Assembly: GCA_902564235.1 (NCBI GenBank)
Contig: CACFAG010000004.1
Span: forward strand, 16,565 to 80,564
Direction: 5' to 3'
Length of the DNA stretch: 64,000 nucleotides
Origin: an uncultured Prochlorococcus sp.
Lineage (GTDB): Bacteria; Cyanobacteriota; Cyanobacteriia; PCC-6307; Cyanobiaceae
Position 1 is the stretch's first letter; every line of letters begins with the position of its first letter. Of this stretch, positions 42,164-50,937 are shown piece by piece. The translations under genes and the position numbers were made by a program. The notes beneath the pieces were generated by a model, which had not been told where the DNA came from, did no database searches, and saw only the letters and a program-made list of their open reading frames with translations.

Positions 42164-43093
42164 TTGAAGAAAATTAATATGCAGCAAAGCTCAAAATGGA
42201 TACTGAAAAGTTTATGGGGAGCTTGTGAGAGATGGAGCAAATCTGATTGTATTGATTTAAGTGCTGCGTTTGCGTACTACACCCTACAATCATTTTTTCC
42301 CATTCTTCTAATTTCTCTTTCAATAGCATCATGGTTCCTAGGCAAACAAGAAGGATTAGATCAACAAATTATTTCTATTGCTGCCCAGCTTTTACCTCCT
42401 TCTGTAGTTGAATTAGTAGAAACAACATTATTTAATTTGATTGATCAAGGTTTTGGGGCAGGTATTCTGGGTGCTATGTTTTTGCTTTTTACAGCAGGAA
42501 ATGCATATCTATCTCTTCAAAGAGGCTCAGACAGACTTTGGGAAGACGAAATACCTTCTAAAAAAGTAAATGCTGCTTGGAGAGTACAAGCTTCAAGATT
42601 TCTTCGAAATAGAGTTGAAGCCTTTTTAATAGTATTCTTTATAGGTTTCTTAATGGTATTAGATCAGATTAGTGCAAATCTTAGAATGATCCCAAGTAAT
42701 GTTTTAGAAAGTCTTTCAGAATCAAATAATCTTATTTCTGATTTTTTACTAAAGTTGCCGCTATTACAAGTTGGTAAGTTTGCAATACCGCTAATTGGCT
42801 TTTCTTTAATGGCTCTTTTATTACAAGCACTCTTACCTAGCAGAAAAGTCCCTTTAAGACCACTATTACCTGGTTCTTTACTTATTGGAATTGGTCTAAC
42901 AACTTTAAACCTAGCAGTAAGTAAAAGTATTCTCTCACTTGGAGCAAGATTTCAAGCATACGGTTTTATTGGAGGTTTTCTTGTACTTACTTTGTGGGTA
43001 TGGCTACTAGGAGTAATTTTATATTTTGGACAGTGTTGGAGCGTGGTTATTGCTAGTATGACTTTAATTAATAAAAAACAACGTAAGAGATAA
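42164..43093 (+). CDS. YihY/BrkB family membrane protein
   Basis: DLSAAFAYYTLQSFFPILLISLSIASWFLG; FLVLTLWVWLLGVILYFGQCW. Confidence 0.88.
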   Translation: MKKINMQQSSKWILKSLWGACERWSKSDCIDLSAAFAYYTLQSFFPILLISLSIASWFLGKQEGLDQQIISIAAQLLPPSVVELVETTLFNLIDQGFGAGILGAMFLLFTAGNAYLSLQRGSDRLWEDEIPSKKVNAAWRVQASRFLRNRVEAFLIVFFIGFLMVLDQISANLRMIPSNVLESLSESNNLISDFLLKLPLLQVGKFAIPLIGFSLMALLLQALLPSRKVPLRPLLPGSLLIGIGLTTLNLAVSKSILSLGARFQAYGFIGGFLVLTLWVWLLGVILYFGQCWSVVIASMTLINKKQRKR

Positions 43094-43104
43094 CGAAAAC
43101 TAGA

Positions 43105-43446
43105 ATGTATTATTTTCTTAAAGCTAATAAAAGTTTTCTTACTTGTTCAGTAATATTACTTGTATTGATTCCAATTTTTGGGATTAACTTTTTCCTAAAC
43201 TTTCTCGGCAATATTATACTGCTTTTATTTCTAATTCCTCTTTTATTATTAGTTTTATTGTTTATAGGGATTAACTCTTACAAATCAAAAATTAACACAT
43301 GCAGTAGTTGTGGTGCAATATCCCTAGGTTTAAATAAAACCTGCGTTAACTGCGGTGCAGATTTGGAGAATATTGGCATAAGAAATCAACTAGATAAAAA
43401 GCCGAGTGAAACTACCATAGAAGTGAATGCAGAAGAAATAAAGTAA
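43105..43446 (+). CDS. membrane protein with zinc ribbon
   Basis: Two TM segments, then CSSCGAISLGLNKTCVNCGADL. Confidence 0.75.
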   Translation: MYYFLKANKSFLTCSVILLVLIPIFGINFFLNFLGNIILLLFLIPLLLLVLLFIGINSYKSKINTCSSCGAISLGLNKTCVNCGADLENIGIRNQLDKKPSETTIEVNAEEIK

Positions 43447-43449
43447 AAT

Positions 43450-43596
43450 CTAACCTATTCCAATTTGCCTAAGGATGCTCTGTCCAGTAATTAATTCAGT
43501 ACCAAGACCAATCAAAATACCCATCATTGCCATACGACCATTCCAAGTTTCTGCAAAATTTACAAAACCAAATCTAGGTTGATTGTCATCATTCAT
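43450..43596 (-). CDS. high light-inducible protein (48 aa), absent from ORF track
   Basis: MNDDNQPRFGFVNFAETWNGRMAMMGILIGLGTELITGQSILRQIGIG*, with AETWNGRMAMMG Chl-binding motif. Confidence 0.93.
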   Translation of the reverse strand: MNDDNQPRFGFVNFAETWNGRMAMMGILIGLGTELITGQSILRQIGIG

Positions 43597-43665
43597 GATT
43601 GATTAAAATATCTATCAAATCATCTTAACGTTTAAAAGAAAGATTTATGTAAAATAATAAATTTT

Positions 43666-44049
43666 TTATTTAACATGTCTAACGCCATCAACAGGTCGAT
43701 ATTCATCTCCAGTTAATTCCTCATATACAATTGCTGGCAATCCTGTATCAAACATTGTTTGCAATGCTTCTTTTAACATAGGGTTCCATCCTCCAGTACT
43801 CACTTTCCCATGCCTTACAGTCCAATCCCAAGTCCCTTGAAGATCTTTGGGTAATCTACCTTCTCTGTCTCTTCGGGCAACTAGATCTAAAGATTCAACT
43901 AAACCAACAACAACTGGATTTTTACCGTAAGAGGGAGTAAGACTTAATTCAAGTCTAACAGGATCTTCTTTAACCATTCTTAAACGAAATCTTGGCGGTA
44001 ATTTAAGTGATCTTATAACCGTTGAAACAATTTTAGTTCTTAATTCCAA
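43666..44049 (-). CDS. conserved cyanobacterial hypothetical
   Basis: 127 aa; RFRLRMVKEDPVRLELSLTPSYGKNPVVVGLVESLDL. Confidence 0.75.
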   Translation of the reverse strand: MELRTKIVSTVIRSLKLPPRFRLRMVKEDPVRLELSLTPSYGKNPVVVGLVESLDLVARRDREGRLPKDLQGTWDWTVRHGKVSTGGWNPMLKEALQTMFDTGLPAIVYEELTGDEYRPVDGVRHVK

Positions 44050-44077
44050 TTTTTTTTCCCTTAAAATTTTAAATCTA

Positions 44078-44380
44078 TTAGTCAGTTGTTGAACCCTTTT
44101 CTTCTAAGGTAGAGTCATTGTCATTAGAGAATCTTACTGTTAAAAGCTCCTCTTCTGTTATATTTCCTGATTTGTCTAACAGTTCTGGGTGTATTGTAAA
44201 CTTTTTTTGTTTAAGGTTGGGAGTACTATAAAATTTTTTTTCTGACCCAGATATACCCCAACCATTGGACATCACTTTAAAAGCTTTCCAAACCAGAAAG
44301 GTTAAAGCTGCAGAATATATAATTGGGAAAAGAATAGTCATTGAACTTATGTATTGATATAGATATTTGATTATTATCAT
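44078..44380 (-). CDS. conserved hypothetical membrane-anchored protein
   Basis: N-terminal TM segment followed by polar tail. Confidence 0.65.
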   Translation of the reverse strand: MIIIKYLYQYISSMTILFPIIYSAALTFLVWKAFKVMSNGWGISGSEKKFYSTPNLKQKKFTIHPELLDKSGNITEEELLTVRFSNDNDSTLEEKGSTTD

Positions 44381-44509
44381 AGCCCGAAAAAAAAAAAATT
44401 AGTTATTTATGATATAAATTATTCTCTAAATTAAAAATAATTTTTTTAAAATATATTAGGCTTATATATATAACCTACTTAATTTATTCAGAGAATAAAA
44501 AAACCAAAA

Positions 44510-45631
44510 TTGGAAAGCTACAACCACAAGATATTACTACTCTTCTCTGTAATTACAATAGGAGTTATAAATCCAACAAATGTAATATCACAAGAATTAA
44601 CTAAACCAAAAATTAATGAAATTAATATAAATTCACACAAATCTTTTATAACTACAGCTGTAGAAAAAACTGGTTCTGCTGTGGTGACAATTGATACTCA
44701 AAGATATGTTAAAAAAAGAAATTTTCCAAACAATTCACAACTATTTCTAGACCCATATTTTGAAAGATTTTTTGGATTAGATTTACCCAAAGAAAATCAA
44801 CTAAAAATAGAGCAAAACCAAGGAAGTGGATTTATATTTGCAGATGGACTTGTTATGACTAATGCTCATGTCATAAATGGATCGGATAAGGTAATTGTTG
44901 GTTTAACCAATGGCAAAAAACTAAATGCAAAACTTATAGGTCAGGACTTTTTTACTGATTTAGCAGTCCTCAAGATTGAAGGTAAAGGACCTTGGCCAAA
45001 AGCACAATTAGGCGACTCAACAACAATTAAAGTTGGTGATTGGGCTATCGCAGTTGGAAATCCATTCGGACTAGAAAACACAGTTACACTTGGTATTATT
45101 AGTAATTTAAATAGAAACGTCTCACAATTAGGAATATATGATAAAAAACTTGAACTCATTCAAACAGACGCTGCTATTAATCCTGGGAATTCTGGAGGTC
45201 CACTGTTGAATAGAGATGGAGAAGTAATTGGTATCAATACATTAATCAGATCAGGCCCAGGGGCGGGTTTAAGTTTCGCAATCCCAATTAATAAGGCTAA
45301 GGAAATTGCCGATCAACTAATTAAAAATGGAAAAGTAATACATCCTATGATTGGGATCAGCCTAATAGATGAAAATAATCCTGAGACAAATAATAATGCC
45401 GTAAAAGTGGGTTATGTAGTACCCAATAGTCCGGCTGAAAAGAGTGGAATCATGATTAATGACATAATCATAAAAGTTGGTAATAAAGATATCAAAACAG
45501 CTTCAGAGGTAATAACCGAAATTAGCAAAAATGGTGTCAATAGACGAATAAATATACTACTGAAACGCCGAAATAAATTTATTAGTTTAAAAGTAATACC
45601 CACTGATATTACAAATCTACAAAATAACTAA
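44510..45631 (+). CDS. HtrA/Deg-type trypsin-like serine protease with PDZ (TTG start)
   Basis: VMTNAHVING, DLAVLKI, NPGNSGGPLLN, C-terminal PDZ. Confidence 0.94.
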   Translation: MESYNHKILLLFSVITIGVINPTNVISQELTKPKINEININSHKSFITTAVEKTGSAVVTIDTQRYVKKRNFPNNSQLFLDPYFERFFGLDLPKENQLKIEQNQGSGFIFADGLVMTNAHVINGSDKVIVGLTNGKKLNAKLIGQDFFTDLAVLKIEGKGPWPKAQLGDSTTIKVGDWAIAVGNPFGLENTVTLGIISNLNRNVSQLGIYDKKLELIQTDAAINPGNSGGPLLNRDGEVIGINTLIRSGPGAGLSFAIPINKAKEIADQLIKNGKVIHPMIGISLIDENNPETNNNAVKVGYVVPNSPAEKSGIMINDIIIKVGNKDIKTASEVITEISKNGVNRRINILLKRRNKFISLKVIPTDITNLQNN

Positions 45632-45636
45632 AAGTT

Positions 45637-45780
45637 TCAACCGTTACTCTGTTTAAGTATTTCAACACACCTAGAAATACAAGTACCATCTTTTATATCG
45701 CATGTGGAAATGCATTCAAAATAACTTTCAACAGGATCAGAAATATGAAACTGTTTATCTTGAAAATCATAATTTTTCAT
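45637..45780 (-). CDS. 47-aa twin-CX3C protein, absent from ORF track
   Basis: MKNYDFQDKQFHISDPVESYFECISTCDIKDGTCISRCVEILKQSNG*; regular CX3C-X6-CX3C. Confidence 0.7.
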   Translation of the reverse strand: MKNYDFQDKQFHISDPVESYFECISTCDIKDGTCISRCVEILKQSNG

Positions 45781-45920
45781 ATAAATTAGTAAAACTTTTT
45801 TGTATATTTTAGAATAAATAAAGAAAGTAAACTATGTAAAGATAAATAAGTGATCTTGCCTAGTTAAATGTAAACTTTCTGTAAGATAATCAAATTTTTT
45901 TTAAATTAATTTTTTATTAA

Positions 45921-47552
45921 TTACAAATTTTTTTTCATATTTTTATTTTTTTCTAAAAAATATTCGTAATTACCATCGTATGAAAATAACTTTGAATCTT
46001 TAATTTCAATAATTCTATTAGAAACCTTTGAAATAAAATATCGATCATGAGAAATTATTAATAACGAACCTTTGTAATTTTTAATTGCTAATTCTAAGTT
46101 TTCTTTAGATTGCAGATCCAAATGATTAGTTGGCTCATCCAATAGCAGGAAATTACTTGGATGAATAATCATTAAAGCCAATGCTAATCTTGCCTTTTCT
46201 CCCCCACTGAGTTGTTTAACAAATTTAAAAACAGTTTCATTGTGAAATCCAAAACCTCCTAAAAATGTTCTTATTTTTTTTTGTGACCATTCTGGAGATT
46301 TATTACATATTAAATCAATAACCCTTTCCTCAAGTGAGAGTGCTTCAGCTTGATTCTGTTCATAATAGCTAGTTATTATATTATGTTTGCCAAGATTAAT
46401 TTCTCCAATTTCTGGAGATATTTTTTTCATAATGATTTTAAGCAATGTAGATTTACCGCAGCCATTTGGTCCTAATATTGCTATTTTCTCCCCCGAAGAA
46501 ATCTTTAAATTTACATCTAGAAAAAGAATTTTATCCTCAAAACTATGAGACAAATTTTTAATATTTAGAACTAATTTTCCTGAGCGAGGACAATCAGGAA
46601 AATTAAAAAAAGGACTTTTTGAGTTTGCTCTAGAAACCTCAATTTTAGAAATCTTTTCTAATTGTTTTTCCCTACTCTTGGCTTGAGAGCTTCTAGTTGC
46701 ACTTGCTCTAAATCTATCTATAAACTTCTTCTGAATCTCAATTTCCTTTTGTTGTAATTGATATGCTTTATTTTGTGATTCTTCATTTAAAGATTTCTGT
46801 TCCATAAAAAAAGAATAGTTCCCATTATAGATTTCAGAAATTCCTCTATCTATAAAAATTATTTTTTTACATAATTTATCTAAAAAATATCTATCATGGC
46901 TAATTATAATAATTGCAATCCTCAGCGAAGATAAATATTCTTCAAGCCAAAAAATAGTATCTAAATCTAAATGATTAGTTGGTTCATCCAATAAAAGTAA
47001 ATCAGGCTTTTGCAGAATTATTTTTCCTAGTGCAACTTTCATCTGCCAACCTCCAGAAAAATTGCCAACTAATTTATCAGCATCTTCGACAGAAAAACCT
47101 AGTTTTGGTAATATCTTTTCTACATCAGATTGCATTTTATAGCCACCTGAAGCTTCAAATTTTGCTTGATATTTTGCTAGTTGACTTACTAATATCTCAA
47201 GTTCTTCAGGATGTTTTTTAAAATCCAATGATTTCATTTTATTCTCAATTTCTAAAAGTTTTATTTTAAAAACTTGTATATCTTTGAAAGAACTTTCTAA
47301 TTCTTCTCTCACCGAAGAATTCAAGTCACAATCTAACTCTTGTTTTAAATGAGCAATTTTGGGATTTCCCTCTTTTATGATCATTCCACTTGTTTGATCT
47401 TCCTCTCCAATTAAAATCTTAAATTGTGTTGATTTACCTGCCCCATTGGGACCAACCAAGCCAATTTTTTCTCCTTTCTTAATCTCCCAATTAATATTTT
47501 TTAAAACAACATCTGTAGAATAAATTTTACTTACACCTTCGAATCTAATCAC
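45921..47552 (-). CDS. ABC-F family ATPase
   Basis: Two ABC domains: GLVGPNGAGKSTQ / NFSGGWQMKVALGK and [13 protein letters not shown] / QLSGGEKARLALA; LLDEPTNHLDL twice. Confidence 0.94.
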   Translation of the reverse strand: MIRFEGVSKIYSTDVVLKNINWEIKKGEKIGLVGPNGAGKSTQFKILIGEEDQTSGMIIKEGNPKIAHLKQELDCDLNSSVREELESSFKDIQVFKIKLLEIENKMKSLDFKKHPEELEILVSQLAKYQAKFEASGGYKMQSDVEKILPKLGFSVEDADKLVGNFSGGWQMKVALGKIILQKPDLLLLDEPTNHLDLDTIFWLEEYLSSLRIAIIIISHDRYFLDKLCKKIIFIDRGISEIYNGNYSFFMEQKSLNEESQNKAYQLQQKEIEIQKKFIDRFRASATRSSQAKSREKQLEKISKIEVSRANSKSPFFNFPDCPRSGKLVLNIKNLSHSFEDKILFLDVNLKISSGEKIAILGPNGCGKSTLLKIIMKKISPEIGEINLGKHNIITSYYEQNQAEALSLEERVIDLICNKSPEWSQKKIRTFLGGFGFHNETVFKFVKQLSGGEKARLALALMIIHPSNFLLLDEPTNHLDLQSKENLELAIKNYKGSLLIISHDRYFISKVSNRIIEIKDSKLFSYDGNYEYFLEKNKNMKKNL

Positions 47553-47624
47553 TTTTTAAAAATAGAGTTTACGAACATCTAATGCTTATTTACTAAAAAA
47601 TATTTTGTGGAATAAAATTAGATT

Positions 47625-47801
47625 ATGAAAAGAATAGAACAAATTGTAGTAATTTTCATAGCTGCTGCTCTCGCAATTCCAAGTTATTGGTTTTTTTGGA
47701 CTTTAGCAGGTGGAGGTGGTTACAACCAAAGAATAAAACCTATGACAAATCAAAATAAAAATCATTCTAAACCTTTTCCTAAAGACCTCCTCGAGCCTTG
47801 A
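47625..47801 (+). CDS. 58-aa small membrane protein, absent from ORF track
   Basis: MKRIEQIVVIFIAAALAIPSYWFFWTLAGGGGYNQRIKPMTNQNKNHSKPFPKDLLEP*. Confidence 0.6.
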   Translation: MKRIEQIVVIFIAAALAIPSYWFFWTLAGGGGYNQRIKPMTNQNKNHSKPFPKDLLEP

Positions 47802-48009
47802 CTAACCACATTTTAGTAGCCTCATCGTCAATGGTACTTAAATATTCAATAACCTCTTCTTTGGTAACAGAAACATTTAACTCCTTGCCCATATCGCATA
47901 TTTTATCTAAAGCTTTTTTTGGATTAGTCAAGGCTGTCATAAACAAACTTTGTTTCTTTTTGGAGTCGTTTGCTATTAAGTTGTAGAGCTTTTCAGCATT
48001 ACTAGACAT
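47779..48009 (-). CDS. small helical protein, possibly Nif11-like leader family
   Basis: LYNLIANDSKKKQSLFMTALTNPKKALDKICDMGKELNVSVTKEEVIEYL...ARGGL. Confidence 0.65.
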   Translation of the reverse strand: MSSNAEKLYNLIANDSKKKQSLFMTALTNPKKALDKICDMGKELNVSVTKEEVIEYLSTIDDEATKMWLVKARGGL

Positions 48010-48044
48010 GTTTTTTAAAATCTATTTATTAATAGATTATTACT

Positions 48045-48398
48045 TCAAGCTACATTTTGTTCATTATATTTAGTAATAGATAGATCATAATCCGTATCTT
48101 TCATTTCTTTTGCTGATGCATCTGCCATACTTCTCGCATCTAAACATAAAACCTTTCTTAGTTTCGCAAAGTTAGCCGCATGAGATTTTCTACCTTCTTT
48201 TTGAGCAAAATACTCAGACTGTTGAAGTATATGGTGGAGATGAGTTAATAAATATGGACTAATTACAGCTGATACCAAGACATCGCTATTTTCCTTATCA
48301 AGAGGATCAGAATTAACTAATCTTTTTTTCTTCTTATCAATTATCGACCTTTTTGGTGAATCAAGTTTTCTGGAATTTTTCATGGCTAATAAAAACAA
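48045..48398 (-). CDS. conserved hypothetical
   Basis: 117 aa; LTHLHHILQQSEYFAQKEGRKSHAANFAKLRKVLCL; start may be MKNS internal. Confidence 0.6.
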   Translation of the reverse strand: MFLLAMKNSRKLDSPKRSIIDKKKKRLVNSDPLDKENSDVLVSAVISPYLLTHLHHILQQSEYFAQKEGRKSHAANFAKLRKVLCLDARSMADASAKEMKDTDYDLSITKYNEQNVA

Positions 48399-48423
48399 CT
48401 AATTGATCCGGACATATATTTCC

Positions 48424-48480
48424 TTACTTATAATATACACAAAGATAGTATCCTTGACTAACTGTGTATACTTATAAGTA
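48424..48480. promoter_or_regulatory. Long imperfect inverted repeat, candidate operator
   Basis: Left arm TACTTATAATATACACA; reverse complement of right arm TACTTATAAGTATACACA; about 21-nt spacer; sits between divergent genes. Confidence 0.6.
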
Positions 48481-48500
48481 ACAGTTATCAACTTTGACTC

Positions 48501-48803
48501 ATGGCTACCCGTCAAAATTCAACAAATGGGAAGCCTAAATCTCCCAGAATTCAAGTAGTTCTTCCAGAATTAATATGTGAGCAGCTTACTATTTTAGCTA
48601 GTAATGAATCTAGGACAGTTAGTAACATGGCAAAAGTATTAATACAAGAAGGTATAAAAAGATACTTCGAAAAAGAGGGAGAATCACTTTTTTCAGAAAA
48701 TAATTTAACTACCTATAAATTTAGAGAAGAACTTGAAAAACAAAGCGTCAAAAGATTAAAAAAAGCTCCTCAAAGGATTAGATACTATAAAAAATCTGAT
48801 TAA
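48501..48803 (+). CDS. ribbon-helix-helix (CopG-like) putative regulator
   Basis: RIQVVLPELICEQLTILASNESRTVSNMAKVLIQEGIKRYF. Confidence 0.7.
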   Translation: MATRQNSTNGKPKSPRIQVVLPELICEQLTILASNESRTVSNMAKVLIQEGIKRYFEKEGESLFSENNLTTYKFREELEKQSVKRLKKAPQRIRYYKKSD

Positions 48804-48809
48804 AAATAA

Positions 48810-49514
48810 TTAGTTTTGAGGCAATTTCTGTAGATCTGCAGTTTTTCCCATAACTACCAAAATATTTCCTCTTTCCAAAATATATTTTGCCGGAGGATTA
48901 ACTGTTAATTCTTCAGCAGGACCTGCTGCTAGAACATTGACTAAATAATTTTTCCTCAAATTTAAATCTCTCAAAGATCTTCCAATAAATTGCTCTGGAA
49001 CAGTTATTTCATCTATACCAGTTTGGTTATCTAGTACCAATCTTTCAATGAGATTGGGTCTCACTAGCTCTAAACCCAATCTTTCGCCTTGCATTCTGGA
49101 AGGAAAGACAACTTTGTCTGCGCCTACCCTTTTTAACATTTTTTCGTGCAAGTCACTCGTAGCTCTCGCTATTACTCTTTTCACTTTACTACCATCACTA
49201 TCCTTCGCAATAAGTGTTGTAGTTATGCTCGCTTCAATAGGTTCACTTATACCTACAACAACAGTATTCATTTCAAGTATCCCAGATTCCTTCATAGACT
49301 CTTCATCAGTACAATCTACGACTCTAGCTTCTATTGAAGGTTCCAATTGCCTTAAATCATCAATAGCTTTTTCCGAACAGTCTGCAGCTAGAACTTCTAC
49401 ACCATTACTTATAAGTTCTCGACAAACAGCAGTCCCAAATCTTCCAACGCCAACAACTGCAAAAGTGAGGGCTTCCTTTTCTCTCTTTTGAGACCACTGC
49501 CACCAATCAGCCAT
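48810..49514 (-). CDS. KtrA/TrkA-type K+ channel regulatory subunit (RCK)
   Basis: FAVVGVGRFGTAVCRELISNGVEVLAADCSEKAID; TrkA-C C-terminus. Confidence 0.92.
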   Translation of the reverse strand: MADWWQWSQKREKEALTFAVVGVGRFGTAVCRELISNGVEVLAADCSEKAIDDLRQLEPSIEARVVDCTDEESMKESGILEMNTVVVGISEPIEASITTTLIAKDSDGSKVKRVIARATSDLHEKMLKRVGADKVVFPSRMQGERLGLELVRPNLIERLVLDNQTGIDEITVPEQFIGRSLRDLNLRKNYLVNVLAAGPAEELTVNPPAKYILERGNILVVMGKTADLQKLPQN

Positions 49515-49532
49515 AATACAAATTAGTCAGTT

Positions 49533-50936
49533 CTAAACATAAAGATCAGCTCTAGGGTAGCCAATTCTCTTTTGTCTATCTATTCTACTCTTATATAGAG
49601 CCTGCCAAAGTGCACTTAATAGCAAAAGGATACCAAGTCTGCCCACAAACATACCTACAATAAGAATAAATTGGCCAAAATGATTTAATTTTGCAGTTAA
49701 ACCAATATCAAAACCAACTGTTGCAAATGCTGATATGCAAGTGAAGAGAATTTCTAAAAATGTGAACGATTCTTTTTTGACAAAGGTATTTGTTGTACTT
49801 AGCAGCATTGCCATTAAAAGAACGAAAAGCAAAGACCCTACTGTTATTCCAACTGCCTTAAGGATCACTTTATCTGAAATTAATCTATTGCTAATAATTA
49901 CATCTTTCTGACCTCTTAAAGTTGATCTAGTTGCAGCCATTAAAGCAATAAATGTTGTTGTTTTTATACCTCCACCAGTGCCTCCAGTACTTGCTCCAAT
50001 AAACATCAATGTCATCAATAACAAGAGACCAGTATCTGAAATAGAGTTCAAGGAGATTGGGTAATTTGTAAAGCCGGCAGTTCTTGCACTCACAGTTTCT
50101 AAGATTGAGGATAATAACCTTTCAAGAAAATTCAAATCATTAAAAAATTGACTACTAAGCAATGATTCAGTGATGAAGAATCCCAATGATCCAAAAAATA
50201 TTAGAGATAAACTTGTTCTAATAACCAGTCGGGAATGAAGACTCAATTTTTTATATGAGAGGTTTTTTTTATTACTCCAAATATCATCAAAAACACGCCA
50301 TCCCAGGCCACCCATGACAATGAGAAAAACAAATACACTATTAACCAATAAATTTGTCCTGTAGTCCTGAAGACTATTTGACCATAAAGAAAAACCTGCA
50401 TTGTTATATGCAGATATGCTGTGAAAAATTGAAGACCAAAGTCTTTCCCCATTATTTTGTATATCTACAAATCCAAAAGAATATAAAACAATTGCACCAA
50501 AAGATATGATACAAGTTGCAGTAATAGCAATGCTTTGAAAAGTTCGACCAATACCTCCAACTCCAAATTCATCTAAAGTCTTTCCTTTATCTAATCTAGT
50601 TCTAAGCTTTGTGCCCTTTACAACGAAACCTTGTAAAAATGTCGTAATTGCCATTAATCCTAGCCCACCTGATAAAAGCATAAAAGCCAAGAAAACTTGG
50701 CCAAAAAAATTTAAATCAACACCAACATCTATTATGGTTAAACCAGTAACTGTTATAGCAGAAGTAGATGTAAAAAATGCTTCCCACAAACCGACATTTG
50801 AAGATGAACATAGAGGGGAGCTTAAGATTAAAGTTCCAAATAAAATAATAAATAATCCTGTAACGATAGTAAATTGAGGTACAGATAGTTTTCTGTAAGA
50901 TTCTTTTAATTTATAAACATTACTTGTGAATTTCAC
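49533..50936 (-). CDS. KtrB/TrkH-type potassium transporter membrane subunit
   Basis: SAITVTGLTIIDVG, SAYNNAGFSLW, SARTAGFTNYP, GASTGGTGGGIKTTTF, ATVGFDIG. Confidence 0.93.
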   Translation of the reverse strand: MKFTSNVYKLKESYRKLSVPQFTIVTGLFIILFGTLILSSPLCSSSNVGLWEAFFTSTSAITVTGLTIIDVGVDLNFFGQVFLAFMLLSGGLGLMAITTFLQGFVVKGTKLRTRLDKGKTLDEFGVGGIGRTFQSIAITATCIISFGAIVLYSFGFVDIQNNGERLWSSIFHSISAYNNAGFSLWSNSLQDYRTNLLVNSVFVFLIVMGGLGWRVFDDIWSNKKNLSYKKLSLHSRLVIRTSLSLIFFGSLGFFITESLLSSQFFNDLNFLERLLSSILETVSARTAGFTNYPISLNSISDTGLLLLMTLMFIGASTGGTGGGIKTTTFIALMAATRSTLRGQKDVIISNRLISDKVILKAVGITVGSLLFVLLMAMLLSTTNTFVKKESFTFLEILFTCISAFATVGFDIGLTAKLNHFGQFILIVGMFVGRLGILLLLSALWQALYKSRIDRQKRIGYPRADLYV

Positions 50937-50937
50937 T

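Noticed and set aside
43597-43665. HLR1-type RpaB site upstream of hli
   Set aside because: Only a single weak TTTACAT-like half-site seen, not the direct-repeat pair needed to claim an HLR1.
49048-49491. 147-aa plus-strand ORF antisense to ktrA
   Set aside because: Opposite strand encodes a well-supported RCK protein; the antisense product has no recognisable motif.
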